This document shows positions 40,272 through 50,216 of a DNA stretch of 64,000 bases, one piece after another. The notes beneath the pieces are model-generated. The model ran no database searches. It saw only the letters and a program-made list of their open reading frames with translations, and was not told the DNA's origin. Location of the stretch: the NCBI RefSeq assembly GCF_014205255.1, contig NZ_JACHNE010000001.1:7006001-7070000 (forward strand), given 5' to 3'. Made by a program: the position numbers and the translations under genes. Numbering within the stretch: the stretch's first letter is position 1; every line of letters begins with the position of its first letter. Source of the stretch: Streptomyces caelestis (GTDB taxonomy: Bacteria > Actinomycetota > Actinomycetes > Streptomycetales > Streptomycetaceae).

Positions 40272-41420
40272 ATGAGCACCTACCGCGACTTCACCGCCCC
40301 CATCGGCTCCCGCCGTGCCACGGCGCTCCGCACCGTCGGCACCCGGGAGCGCCGCTCACACCTGACGGCACCCCGCGTGCCGACGGTCGGCATCGACATC
40401 GGCGGTACGAAGGTGATGGCGGGCGTCGTCGACGCCGACGGCAACATCCTGGAGAAGCTCCGTACGGAGACCCCGGACAAGTCCAAGAGCCCCAAGGTCG
40501 TCGAGGACACCATCGCCGAGCTGGTCCTGGACCTCTCCGACCGGCACGACGTGCACGCCGTCGGCATCGGCGCGGCCGGCTGGGTCGACGCCGACCGCAA
40601 CCGCGTGCTGTTCGCCCCCCACCTGTCCTGGCGCAACGAACCCCTGAGGGACCGCCTCGCCAGCCGCCTGTCGGTCCCGGTCCTCGTGGACAACGACGCC
40701 AACACCGCCGCCTGGGCGGAATGGCGCTTCGGCGCCGGCCGCGGCGAGGACCACCTCGTGATGATCACGCTGGGCACCGGCATCGGCGGCGCGATCCTGG
40801 AGGACGGCCAGGTCAAGCGCGGCAAGTACGGCGTCGCCGGGGAGTTCGGCCACATGCAGGTCGTCCCCGGCGGCCACCGCTGCCCGTGCGGCAACCGCGG
40901 CTGCTGGGAGCAGTACAGCTCCGGAAACGCCCTGGTCCGCGAGGCGCGCGAGCTGGCAGCGGCCGACTCGCCGGTGGCGTACGGGATCATCGAGCACGTC
41001 AAGGGCAACATCGGTGACATCACCGGCCCGATGATCACCGAGCTGGCCCGTGAGGGCGACGCCATGTGCATCGAGCTGCTCCAGGACATCGGCCAGTGGC
41101 TCGGCGTCGGCATCGCCAACCTCGCCGCGGCCCTCGACCCCTCCTGCTTCGTCATCGGCGGCGGTGTCTCGGCAGCCGACGACCTGCTGATCGGCCCCGC
41201 GAGGGACGCGTTCCGCAGGCATCTGACCGGCCGCGGCTACCGTCCCGAGGCCCGTATCGCCCGAGCCCAGCTCGGCCCCGAGGCGGGTATGGTCGGCGCC
41301 GCGGACCTCGCCCGGCTGGTCGCCCGCCGCTTCCGTCGCGCCAAGCGCCGCCGGGTGGAGCGGTACGAGCGCTTCGAGCGGTACACGCAGTCGCTCCGCG
41401 GTACCCAGGAGACGCTGTGA
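40272..41420 (+). CDS. ROK-family sugar kinase (glucokinase-like)
   Basis: A 382-residue kinase from ATG 40272 with a 37-residue leader before the catalytic domain. ATP-binding motif TVGIDIGGTKVMAGVVD, substrate loop VLVDNDANTAAWAEWRFGAG, and the ROK signature with a zinc site, EFGHMQVVPGGHRCPCGNRG then CWEQY, are all present. ROK kinases phosphorylate glucose and related sugars. The C-terminal tail is very basic (RRFRRAKRRRVERYERFERY). Its stop overlaps the next gene's GTG by 4 bp. Confidence 0.92.
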   Translation: MSTYRDFTAPIGSRRATALRTVGTRERRSHLTAPRVPTVGIDIGGTKVMAGVVDADGNILEKLRTETPDKSKSPKVVEDTIAELVLDLSDRHDVHAVGIGAAGWVDADRNRVLFAPHLSWRNEPLRDRLASRLSVPVLVDNDANTAAWAEWRFGAGRGEDHLVMITLGTGIGGAILEDGQVKRGKYGVAGEFGHMQVVPGGHRCPCGNRGCWEQYSSGNALVREARELAAADSPVAYGIIEHVKGNIGDITGPMITELAREGDAMCIELLQDIGQWLGVGIANLAAALDPSCFVIGGGVSAADDLLIGPARDAFRRHLTGRGYRPEARIARAQLGPEAGMVGAADLARLVARRFRRAKRRRVERYERFERYTQSLRGTQETL

Positions 41421-41998
41421 CCGCATCCCTGCCGCACCAGGGCTCCTGGCCGGACGGCGAGGAACGCCCGGCCGAGGACCGCCGCCACATGATCCGCCGC
41501 AGGGCGCTCACCCTGCTGATCATCGTGCTGCTCATCGGCATCCCGGCCGGCTACCTGGTGATCTCCGCGAACCAGAGCCGGGACAGCGGCAAGGACAAAG
41601 AGGCCAAGTACTCGGCGACCGGCCTGACCGAGGGCTGGCCGTCCAAGCTCCAGCGCCGCATCTACCAGGTGCCCGTCCCGCACCCGGCCTGGCACGTGGC
41701 GTACTACGAGACCAACAACTGGAAGACCAGCCGTCTCTACGTCCAGTTCGAGACCAACGCGGCCGGTCTGGACGCCTACCTGACGGGCCTGGGCATGACC
41801 CGGGACGACCTGAAGAAGGACCACATCACCATCGGCGCCCGCGACCGCAAGGTCACCGGCTGGAAGTTCCCCGAGGGTGACTCCTGGTACGGCTTCGTCC
41901 ACCGGCAGAAGAACCCCGCGCCCACGCACGACGTGGTGGTGGACCTGTCCAACCCGGCGTATCCCTGGGTGTACGCGGTGTCCCGGACGGTGCCCTGA
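41417..41998 (+). CDS. Single-pass membrane protein of unknown function
   Basis: A 193-residue protein from GTG 41417 (VTASLPHQ), coupled to the ROK kinase by a GTGA overlap. One transmembrane helix lies near residues 30-50 (ALTLLIIVLLIGIPAGYLVI) after a basic cytosolic end. The remaining 140 residues are outside the membrane and contain many aromatics (AWHVAYYETNNWKTSRLYVQ, WYGFVHRQKNPAPTHDVVVD). This resembles small conserved actinobacterial sensor or lipid-facing proteins, but no family is assigned. Confidence 0.7.
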   Translation: MTASLPHQGSWPDGEERPAEDRRHMIRRRALTLLIIVLLIGIPAGYLVISANQSRDSGKDKEAKYSATGLTEGWPSKLQRRIYQVPVPHPAWHVAYYETNNWKTSRLYVQFETNAAGLDAYLTGLGMTRDDLKKDHITIGARDRKVTGWKFPEGDSWYGFVHRQKNPAPTHDVVVDLSNPAYPWVYAVSRTVP

Positions 41999-42095
41999 CC
42001 CGGAGCCCGGCCCGGCCCTCGGGGCCGATTGTCAGACCCCGCCCGTAGAGTCGGAGACAGCTGATCCGAAACGCGGGCGGGAGGTGGCAGGGCGT

Positions 42096-44942
42096 ATGGG
42101 CGACACGGCTGTGATGGCCGAGCGGGCGGGGGAGCCCACGGTCCCGGTCCGGCTCCCGGCCGTCTTCCTGCCCGCGCCCCTCCCGCGCGACGGGCGCATC
42201 GCCTTCTGGGACCCCGAGGGCGAGCCCCTGCCCGCAGGGACCACAGAGCTCACCGAGGACACCGAACTCACCGTCGTGCGACGGCGCGGCGCCGCGGTCC
42301 GGCGGCGGACCACCCCGGCGCTGACCCTCCCGCTGGGGGAGGCCCTGCCGCTCCTGGCGCGCGCCCGGCACGACCCCGCGGCCCACCCCGCCACCGCCTG
42401 CTGGGGCGCGGCCGCCCTGCACGCCCTGCGACTGACCGCGCGCGGCCGGCTGCTGCCCGGCCTCACCCCCACGGGCCACGACGCCTGGCGCGCCGGCCCG
42501 CTGGACCCGGACGACATCGCCCACCTGCGCGCGGTGGCCGCCGCCCTGCCGTACGAGGGGCACGCCGTCCCGCTGCCCGGCCCGGGCCCCATCCGCCTGC
42601 CCGAACCGGAAGCGCTGGTACGCGCCTTCCTGGACGCGGTCGCCGACACCCTGCCGCGCACCCCGGCCGCACCCCACGCCACCGGCAGACCCTTCGCCGC
42701 CCGCGACGCCCAGCACCTGCCCGACGCCCACGACTGGGCCGCCGAGGTCGCCGCCGGCATGGACGCCGGCGTGCGGATCTCGCTCCGGCTGGACCTCTCG
42801 GCGTACGACCTGTTCGACGACGCCTTCGACGGCGGCGCGCGCGGCGCCGGCGCCGCGATCGTCCAGGTGCACAGCCTCGCCGACCCCACCCTCGTCGCCG
42901 ACGCGGCGGCGCTGTGGGCGGGCGAGGCGGACGACGCCTTCGGCCCGCGCGCCCGGGTGGACGCGGCCCTCGCCGTCCGCCGCGCGGCCCGGGTCTGGCC
43001 CCCGCTCGACCGGCTCTCCGACCAGGACGTGCCCGACGTGCTGGCGCTGACCGAGGAGGAGCTGAGCGACCTGCTCGGTGTCGCGGCCACCCGGCTCGCC
43101 GCGGCCGGCGTCGCCGTGCACTGGCCCAGGGACCTGGCCCAGGACCTCTCCGCCGCGGCGGTGGTCCGGCCGGCCCCCGGCTCGGCGACCGACGGCACCG
43201 GCTTCTTCGAGAGCGAGGAACTGCTCCAGTTCCGCTGGCAGCTGGCGCTCGGCGGCGACCCGCTCACCGAGAGCGAGATGGACGCCCTCGCCGAGGCCCA
43301 CCGCCCGGTCGTCCGGCTGCGCGACCAGTGGGTCCTGGTCGACCCGGCCCTCGTCCGCAAGGCCCGCAAGCGGGACCTGGGGCTGCTCGACCCGGTCGAC
43401 GCGCTGTCCGTCGCCCTCACCGGCACCGCCGACGTGGACGGCGAGACGGTCGAGGCCGTACCCGCCGGCGCGCTGGCCGCCCTGCGCGACCGCCTCACCG
43501 CGGGAGTACGCCCGGCCGCGCCGCCGCCCGGCCTGCACGCCACCCTCCGGGACTACCAGCTCCGGGGCCTGGCCTGGCTCGACCTGATGACCTCTCTCGG
43601 CCTCGGCGGCTGCCTCGCCGACGACATGGGCCTCGGCAAGACCGTCACCCTCATCGCCCTGCACCTGAAGCGGGCCCGCCGCGAGCCGACGCTGGTGGTC
43701 TGCCCGGCCTCGCTGCTGGGCAACTGGCAGCGGGAGATCACCCGTTTCGCACCCGGCGTCGCCGTCCGCCGCTTCCACGGCCCCGACCGCAGCCTGGACG
43801 ACCTGGACGGCGGCTTCGTCCTCACCACGTACGGCACGATGCGTTCCGCGGCCCCCGCCCTGGCCGGGCAGACATGGGGCATGGTCGTCGCCGACGAGGC
43901 GCAACACGTCAAGAACCCCTACTCGGCCACGGCCAAGGCGCTGCGCACCATCCCGTCCCCCGCGCGCGTGGCCCTGACCGGCACGCCCGTCGAGAACAAC
44001 CTGTCGGAGCTGTGGGCACTGCTCGACTGGACCACCCCGGGCCTCCTCGGCCCGCTGAAGTCCTTCCGCGCCCGGCACGCCCGTGCCGTGGAGAACGGCG
44101 AGGACGAGGAGGCGGTGGAGCGCCTGGCCCGCCTGGTCCGGCCCTTCCTGCTGCGCCGGAAGAAGTCCGACCCGGGCATCGTCCCCGAGCTGCCGCCCAA
44201 GACGGAGACCGACCACCCGGTGCCGCTCACCCGCGAACAGGGCGCACTGTACGAGGCGGTGGTCCGCGAGTCGATGCTCGCCATCGAGACCGCCGAGGGC
44301 ATGGCCCGCCGGGGCCTGGTGCTGAAGCTCCTGACGTCGCTGAAGCAGATCTGCAACCACCCGGCCCTGTACCTGAAGGAGGAGCCCCGGTCCGGCGGCG
44401 ACCGGCTCGCCGCCCGCTCCGGAAAACTCGCGCTGCTGGACGAGCTGCTGGACACCCTGCTCGCCGAGGACGGATCCGCGCTGGTCTTCACCCAGTACGT
44501 CGGGATGGCCCGTCTGATCACCTCCCACCTGGCCACCCGGGCGGTCCCGGTCGAGCTTCTCCACGGCGGCACGCCGGTACCGGAGCGGGAGCGCATGGTG
44601 GACCGCTTCCAGGCCGGCTCGACCCCGGTCCTGGTGCTGTCCCTCAAGGCGGCGGGCACCGGCCTCAACCTCACCCGCGCGGGTCACGTCGTCCACTTCG
44701 ACCGCTGGTGGAACCCGGCCGTCGAGGAACAGGCCACCGACCGGGCCTACCGCATCGGCCAGACCCAGCCCGTCCAGGTCCACCGCCTCATCACCGAGGG
44801 CACGATCGAGGACCGCATCGCCGAGATGCTCCAGGCCAAGCGCGCCCTCGCCGACGCGATCCTCGGCTCCGGCGAGTCGGCCCTCACCGAACTGACGGAC
44901 CGTGAGCTGTCCGACCTGGTATCCCTGCGGAGGACGCCATGA
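42096..44942 (+). CDS. SNF2-family DEAD/DEAH-box ATPase
   Basis: A 948-residue Swi2/Snf2 ATPase. A long N-terminal region of about 480 residues (SNF2-associated, helical) precedes the motor. Walker A is in LADDMGLGKTVTLIALH near residue 510, Walker B in VVADEAQHVKNP near 595, motif III in ALTGTPVENNLSELW, and motif VI in DRAYRIGQTQPVQVHRL near 883. Such ATPases remodel protein-DNA complexes. ATG 42096 follows GGGAGGTGG. Its stop overlaps the start of the SWIM gene by 4 bp (ATGA), a pairing widespread in actinobacteria. Confidence 0.93.
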   Translation: MGDTAVMAERAGEPTVPVRLPAVFLPAPLPRDGRIAFWDPEGEPLPAGTTELTEDTELTVVRRRGAAVRRRTTPALTLPLGEALPLLARARHDPAAHPATACWGAAALHALRLTARGRLLPGLTPTGHDAWRAGPLDPDDIAHLRAVAAALPYEGHAVPLPGPGPIRLPEPEALVRAFLDAVADTLPRTPAAPHATGRPFAARDAQHLPDAHDWAAEVAAGMDAGVRISLRLDLSAYDLFDDAFDGGARGAGAAIVQVHSLADPTLVADAAALWAGEADDAFGPRARVDAALAVRRAARVWPPLDRLSDQDVPDVLALTEEELSDLLGVAATRLAAAGVAVHWPRDLAQDLSAAAVVRPAPGSATDGTGFFESEELLQFRWQLALGGDPLTESEMDALAEAHRPVVRLRDQWVLVDPALVRKARKRDLGLLDPVDALSVALTGTADVDGETVEAVPAGALAALRDRLTAGVRPAAPPPGLHATLRDYQLRGLAWLDLMTSLGLGGCLADDMGLGKTVTLIALHLKRARREPTLVVCPASLLGNWQREITRFAPGVAVRRFHGPDRSLDDLDGGFVLTTYGTMRSAAPALAGQTWGMVVADEAQHVKNPYSATAKALRTIPSPARVALTGTPVENNLSELWALLDWTTPGLLGPLKSFRARHARAVENGEDEEAVERLARLVRPFLLRRKKSDPGIVPELPPKTETDHPVPLTREQGALYEAVVRESMLAIETAEGMARRGLVLKLLTSLKQICNHPALYLKEEPRSGGDRLAARSGKLALLDELLDTLLAEDGSALVFTQYVGMARLITSHLATRAVPVELLHGGTPVPERERMVDRFQAGSTPVLVLSLKAAGTGLNLTRAGHVVHFDRWWNPAVEEQATDRAYRIGQTQPVQVHRLITEGTIEDRIAEMLQAKRALADAILGSGESALTELTDRELSDLVSLRRTP

Positions 44943-47056
44943 CGCCCAGCCCGGCCGACGAGGCCCGCCGGGCGCTGCGGGCGGCCCGCGAGCGGGCGGC
45001 GTCCGACCCGCACCCGGCACCCGCTTCCCGGCCCGCGCCCCCTTCGGCTCCGGCCCCCGCCGGACAGGAGGCCCCCCAGCCGGCGGACGTCGCCCGTGAG
45101 GCACTGCGCAGGGCGGTGTCCGAGCACCAGGGCGCAGGCCCTGCGAGGGACATGGGCGCGCCGCGGGACGCGGATGCCGGAGTGCCCGCCGATCAGCCGG
45201 GAGACATCCCGCGGGACACGTCGGGACCCACGGAGCCGGACGGCTCACACGACCGGGGAGAGACCGGGAAGGCCCCGGCCCAGACGGACTCGGCCGGCAC
45301 TCCCACCGGCGAGGAGGACCGGCCTTCCGCCCCACCCGAGAGCACGGTGACCGCTCCCTCAGGGGGCACCGACCAGCCGGCCCCCCGCGCGGCGGACATC
45401 GCACGCGAGGCGCTGCGCGCCGCTCGCCAGGACGCGCGGCGGGCACGGCAGGAGACGGAGAGCGAGGGGGCCCGGCGCAGGCGCGGGACACGGCAGAGCC
45501 GTGTGGACGAGCGGGCGGCGGCCCTCCGGCGGGCGCGCGGAAACACCGCCGGCGGGGAAGCGCGTGACGTACGGCAGATGCTGTCCGACGCCTTCCGGAT
45601 GCCCGCGACGGACCCCGGCGGGACGCCCGAGGCCCCGGGCGAGACCGGCCATGAGGACTCGCCCTCGCCCGGCCCCGGCATCCCCGAGGCCGCCACGGCC
45701 GCCGCGCCGCCCCGTGCCTCCACCCCCTCCACCACCCCGTCCCCGACCCCCCGGGCCCCTGGCAACCTCCACGGCCCCCTGGCCCCCCACTCCATGGCCG
45801 CTCCTGACCGCGACAACGAACTCCGCCGCACCTTCCCGGCCTTCCCGCCCCGGGAGCCGGACGACAAGGGCTTCGCCGAGAGCTGGTGGGGAAACGCGTG
45901 GGTCGCCGCGCTGGAGCAGGGCGCGCTGGACGTCAAGCGGCTGGAGCGGGGGCGGGGTTACGCCGGCCAGGGGCATGTCGATGCCATCACCGTGACGCCC
46001 GGCCTGGTGCTGGCGTACGTGCGGGGCAGCCGCCCGCGCCCGTACCGCGTGCAGGTGCGGCTGCGCACACTCGACGACCAGGACTGGGAGCGGTTCCTGG
46101 GCGCCGCCGCGGACCGGCCCGGGCACATCGCGGCACTCCTCGACAAGGAGATGCCCCAGTCCCTCGCGGACTGCGGTGTGCCCCTGCTGCCGGGCCCGGG
46201 TGATCTGGAGCCGCGGTGCAGCTGCCCCGACCGGGGCCACCCCTGCAAGCACGCCGCCGCCCTCTGCTACCAGACCGCGCGGCTGCTCGACGCCGATCCC
46301 TTCGTCCTGCTCCTGCTGCGCGGCCGGGGCGAACGCGAGCTGCTCGACGCGCTGTCCCGGCTGAGCGCCACCCGCGCGGCGCGCGCCGCCCAGGACAAGG
46401 GGCCGGCGCCTCTGCCCGGAGTGCGGGCCAGTGACGTTCTCACGCCGCGCGCCCTCCCGCCCCTGCCGGCACCGCTGCCGCCGCCTGCGCACCCCGAACA
46501 GCCCCCGGCCTACCCGGCATCCCCCGGCGGCCCGGACCCGTTCGCCCTGGACCAGCTGGCCACGGACGCCGCCGCGCGGGCCCACGCCCTGCTCACCACG
46601 GGCCGCGACCCGGTCGGGCAGCTGACGCTCTGGGAGGACGGGGTCCGCCTGGCCGCGGCCCGCCCCGGCTCGGGACTCACCGCGGGCACCCGGGCGCTCT
46701 ACTCCTCCCTGGCCTCCGCGGCGGGCCGCAGCCCGTCCGAGCTGGCCCGTGCGGTAGCCGCCTGGCGCCAGGGCGGACCGGAGGGCCTCGCCGTACTGGA
46801 GGAGCCGTGGGACCCGCCGGCCGGCCGGTTCGACCGGGCCCGGCCGCTGCTCCTCGCCGCCGACCTGCCCGCCTTCCGCCCTTGGCGCAACCACCTCACC
46901 CACCCGCACGGCCACGTCCAGCTCCGCCTGGGCCGCGACGGCCTGTGGTACGCCTACGAGTCCGAGCCGGGCCAGGAGGACTGGTGGCCCCGAGGCACCC
47001 CCGACCTGGACCCGGTCGGGGCTCTGACGGGGCTGGGCATGGCGAGCGACCTCTGA
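44939..47056 (+). CDS. SWIM zinc-finger protein partnered with the SNF2 ATPase
   Basis: A 705-residue protein. The first 290 residues are low-complexity, acidic-basic and proline-rich and contain three copies of a short element near DEARRALRAARERA, DVAREALRRAVSEHQ and DIAREALRAARQDAR. From about residue 310 a folded part begins (FAESWWGNAWVAALEQGALD), with the SWIM motif RCSCPDRGHPCKHAAALCY near 428 (CxCx6-8CxH). SWIM domains bind zinc and probably DNA or protein. It is co-translated with the SNF2 gene and likely acts with it. Confidence 0.9.
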   Translation: MTPSPADEARRALRAARERAASDPHPAPASRPAPPSAPAPAGQEAPQPADVAREALRRAVSEHQGAGPARDMGAPRDADAGVPADQPGDIPRDTSGPTEPDGSHDRGETGKAPAQTDSAGTPTGEEDRPSAPPESTVTAPSGGTDQPAPRAADIAREALRAARQDARRARQETESEGARRRRGTRQSRVDERAAALRRARGNTAGGEARDVRQMLSDAFRMPATDPGGTPEAPGETGHEDSPSPGPGIPEAATAAAPPRASTPSTTPSPTPRAPGNLHGPLAPHSMAAPDRDNELRRTFPAFPPREPDDKGFAESWWGNAWVAALEQGALDVKRLERGRGYAGQGHVDAITVTPGLVLAYVRGSRPRPYRVQVRLRTLDDQDWERFLGAAADRPGHIAALLDKEMPQSLADCGVPLLPGPGDLEPRCSCPDRGHPCKHAAALCYQTARLLDADPFVLLLLRGRGERELLDALSRLSATRAARAAQDKGPAPLPGVRASDVLTPRALPPLPAPLPPPAHPEQPPAYPASPGGPDPFALDQLATDAAARAHALLTTGRDPVGQLTLWEDGVRLAAARPGSGLTAGTRALYSSLASAAGRSPSELARAVAAWRQGGPEGLAVLEEPWDPPAGRFDRARPLLLAADLPAFRPWRNHLTHPHGHVQLRLGRDGLWYAYESEPGQEDWWPRGTPDLDPVGALTGLGMASDL

Positions 47057-47078
47057 GACGGGCAATGCTCCCGACCGC

Positions 47079-47804
47079 TCAGGGCGCGGTGCCCGTTTCC
47101 TCGGCCAGCGTCCGCAGGAGGCGTTCCTGGAACGCCTCGTCGTGGACGGCGCGGTGCGGTTGCAGCCGCTCGCGGTGGTACCAGTAGCCGCCGGTGGTCA
47201 GGGCCTGGGGTTCGTCGCTGGAGGCGAGCCACTCCTGTGTCCGATGGCCGAGCTCCAGATCGTCCGGTGCGCCCGGTCCGCCCATCTTCGTGGGGACCCA
47301 GCCAGGATCGACCGCATGGCTCAACACCTCCGGGCGCAGGCGAGCCACCGCGGCGGCGAGCGTCGTGACGAACAGTTTGCTGTCGGAGTACGAGCCCGCG
47401 CTCCTGCCCCGCCAGTCGACCCCGTCGAGCGAGGGACGCCCGCCGACATGCGAGCCGCTGCTGAGGTACACCAGTCGGCGCGGGCCGCGCAGCAGGACCG
47501 TGAGCAGGTAGGGCGCGATGATGTTGACCGGCATGACCGCCGGTCCGCTCCACACACCGGCGTTGTGGATGACGGCGTCGAGCGGCTTCGCGTCGTTCAG
47601 CTCCGCGGCGATGCGCCGGACGGCGTCGCGTTCCCTGAAGTCGCCCACCACGAGGCGGGCCCCACGGGCGACCAGCGTGTCGAGGCCTGCCGCGCGCCGC
47701 TGGTTCCGGGCGTGCACGACCACGTCGTGTCCGGCGGACAGCAGCGCATCGGCTGCGGCACGTCCCAGGCCGTCCGCGGAACCGGTCACCAGGATCCGGC
47801 TCAC
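47079..47804 (-). CDS. Short-chain dehydrogenase/reductase
   Basis: A 241-residue SDR from GTG 47804 (VSRILVTGSADGLG). It has the cofactor motif TGSADGLGRAAADALL, the NAG motif in AVIHNAGVWSGP, the serine in VYLSSGSHVGG and a YSDSK catalytic pair near residue 150. The C-terminal part (DPGWVPTKMGGPGAPDDLE) is of the retinol-dehydrogenase-like type. The substrate is unknown. An alternative longer frame upstream to 47945 is less likely because it lacks homology. Confidence 0.82.
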   Translation of the reverse strand: MSRILVTGSADGLGRAAADALLSAGHDVVVHARNQRRAAGLDTLVARGARLVVGDFRERDAVRRIAAELNDAKPLDAVIHNAGVWSGPAVMPVNIIAPYLLTVLLRGPRRLVYLSSGSHVGGRPSLDGVDWRGRSAGSYSDSKLFVTTLAAAVARLRPEVLSHAVDPGWVPTKMGGPGAPDDLELGHRTQEWLASSDEPQALTTGGYWYHRERLQPHRAVHDEAFQERLLRTLAEETGTAP

Positions 47805-47990
47805 GAGCGCACCATTCCTTCGACTCGCATGGTGACAGTGTCCCTTCCGTTCGCTCAGTCCGAGAAGACCTGCTTGGCGACCGTGATCGCCCTGCGACTC
47901 CTGGCCTCCTGGGCCGCCACCGAGAACGCCGAGTCCACCGGTCATCCGTCAGGTCCCGGAGCCCGTTCATGACCGTGACAGCCGACGGCG

Positions 47991-49937
47991 TCAGCGCGGC
48001 CCGTCGTCTCCCGACCACTCACCGCCCGCCGGGCGTGGGCCTCCAGGGTGCATACGGATCACCATGTACGTCTCTCCGTCCGCGGGCGGCCGCGTCCATG
48101 AACGGGTGGCGAACGTGTGCAGCCGCCCCTCAACGAGGGCATGACGCGGCAGACAGACGCGGAACTCCCCGGCCACCGCTTCCAGCAACGGCCGTTCCGC
48201 CCCGGCGCCGTTCTCCACGTCACCGAAGAACCGGCTCGGATCGAGTGCCCGGGGTATCTCCCCGCTTGACCGGACCTCGCCGTCCGCGTAGGTGAACGCG
48301 TACTGCTCGGTGCCGTCTCGCGCCACCGAAAGGTGGAAGAACGGCTCCCGGTGCGATGTCCTCAGGCCGCTCCACACCACCACCGCGCGGGTGCCCGCGC
48401 TGGCAGCCTCGGCCGGCGAGACGAACCGCTGCCGGTGGAACGGGGCGGGGGCGCCGTCGAAGGCGAAGCTCCAGCCGGTGCCGGCCCGGCCGACCGCCAT
48501 GAGAGCCCGGTCGTCGTAGGACGAGAACTCGCTCCGGTCGCGCAGCGATCTGTTGCGCGCCTCCCAGAAGGTCATGGGTTCGTTCAGCACGGTGCCGTCC
48601 CCGTCCGCGAGACGCCCGGGCAGCTCCTCCGGCTCCGCCCCCTCCACCAGGACGAACCGGTACGACGTGCGGTTGTCACCCGGATCCGGCTCCGCGAGCC
48701 ATGCCAGGCCGCCCGGGTCGAGCCCGGCCGTCGGACTCGGCGCCTCACCCGCCTGCCCGCCCCTGGGCGTGGACAGCAACTCGCGGCCCCGCTCCGGGGT
48801 CAGCAGCGGCCCGAGCACGGGGTCGGCGACCCACCCGAGCGGCGCCAGGTGGTCCGGTCCCAGCGGCTCCCACAGGGGCACAGCGTTCCTCAGTGTCCGC
48901 CACGCCCCGTCGGTGTCTCCCCACCGCGCCAACTCCCGCGCCCGCTCGACCGCCTCCCCGAACGGTCCCGCCGCCGTGTACCGGTACGTGCCGTTCCGCA
49001 CCTGATCCAGCGTCGTGTGAGCCAGTGACACCACGGCGTCGCCGGCGCCCCGCAGAGGGAACGTCAGCGCGGAGTCGTCCCGGTACGAGTGCGCCGCGTG
49101 CTCGGCGACCAGCGGCGGCAGCAGATCGGGCGCGTACCGCGGGTCCGTCACCAAGTCCTCGAAGTGCACCATGTAGGTCTGTCCGAGCAGGCGGCGTATC
49201 TGGTCGCCCAGTCCCGCGGCCCGCGGTCTGCCGTACTCCTTGGCCTCGTCCAGCGCCTTCCCGGCCCGCTCCCAGGCGCCGCGCAGCGCCTCCGACCGGG
49301 CCTCTTCCACGAGGGAGTCCAGCCTTTCCGTCGTGTCGTTGACGAACACCGGCTCCTCGTCACTGCCGTGCGCGCTCAGGCTGTGGAACTCCCGGTACAT
49401 GTCCCGCATGAACTCGACGAAATTCGCATGCCGTTCGGGTGGCTCCGCCCGCCAGCTCGCCCACGTGTAGACAGCCCACTCCCCGTCCTCGTCCACGTCC
49501 CCGGGATCCATGAGGACGTGGGTGACGTCGGACTCGACGTCGAGTTGCAGTCCGCGCCGCCAGATGTCCGCCTCCAGCCGCTCCTCGGGCCCGGCGTCCT
49601 CGTCCAGGTACTCCTCGAACAAGTCCGCGAGCTCCGACTCGTTGTTGTGCCAGTGCGCGCCCTCGGTCCCCGCCAGCAGCCACACGAATGCGCCCGCGTG
49701 CCGCCACCCGTCGCTGACCTTGAGGAACTCCCGGTACGACGGGGGCATCCGCCGGCCGAGGCGCTCTTCCATGGCTGCGATGCGCTCTTCGGACGCGGGC
49801 GGGAAGCCCAGCCACCGCGCCCGCCGGGCGGTCTCGTCGTCCCCGCCCCGCGTTTCGTCCTCCGGCAGGGAATCCGCCCACTCCCCGCTCCACCTGAGCA
49901 GGAAGGACCGCCAGTCGAATGCCGTGGTGTCCGTCAT
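47991..49937 (-). CDS. SMI1/KNR4-domain protein, long form
   Basis: A 648-residue protein from ATG 49937 (MTDTTAFDW). The SMI1/KNR4 signature appears near residues 50-80 (ERIAAMEERLGRRMPPSYRE followed by FLKVSDGWRHAGAFVWL). The remaining 500 residues are rich in Trp, Asp and Glu and are not assigned. SMI1/KNR4 proteins often act as immunity proteins of polymorphic toxins, but long forms like this may have other roles. No toxin gene is adjacent. Confidence 0.75.
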   Translation of the reverse strand: MTDTTAFDWRSFLLRWSGEWADSLPEDETRGGDDETARRARWLGFPPASEERIAAMEERLGRRMPPSYREFLKVSDGWRHAGAFVWLLAGTEGAHWHNNESELADLFEEYLDEDAGPEERLEADIWRRGLQLDVESDVTHVLMDPGDVDEDGEWAVYTWASWRAEPPERHANFVEFMRDMYREFHSLSAHGSDEEPVFVNDTTERLDSLVEEARSEALRGAWERAGKALDEAKEYGRPRAAGLGDQIRRLLGQTYMVHFEDLVTDPRYAPDLLPPLVAEHAAHSYRDDSALTFPLRGAGDAVVSLAHTTLDQVRNGTYRYTAAGPFGEAVERARELARWGDTDGAWRTLRNAVPLWEPLGPDHLAPLGWVADPVLGPLLTPERGRELLSTPRGGQAGEAPSPTAGLDPGGLAWLAEPDPGDNRTSYRFVLVEGAEPEELPGRLADGDGTVLNEPMTFWEARNRSLRDRSEFSSYDDRALMAVGRAGTGWSFAFDGAPAPFHRQRFVSPAEAASAGTRAVVVWSGLRTSHREPFFHLSVARDGTEQYAFTYADGEVRSSGEIPRALDPSRFFGDVENGAGAERPLLEAVAGEFRVCLPRHALVEGRLHTFATRSWTRPPADGETYMVIRMHPGGPRPAGGEWSGDDGPR

Positions 49938-50216
49938 GCGTTCGATGCTGCCACCTGCCACTGACAGCGCTCCGCCGCTTGCCGCGGCCGCGGAACCTCC
50001 TCGGAGTGTGGGTCAGGTCACGCACTCCGGCGACTGTCTAAGTTGCGCGCATCACAGCGGAAATGTCCTTTTGGCGTCCATGCTCGACGCGGATGCCGCG
50101 CCCGAAGTGGGGCGAACGGGCGTCGACTTGGATGTGAAGTGCCGAAGTGACCCATGACACAGCACTAGCGACGTTCTCCCTCAATCCCCCTCAATCACCT
50201 TAGAAAGGTGCCGACT

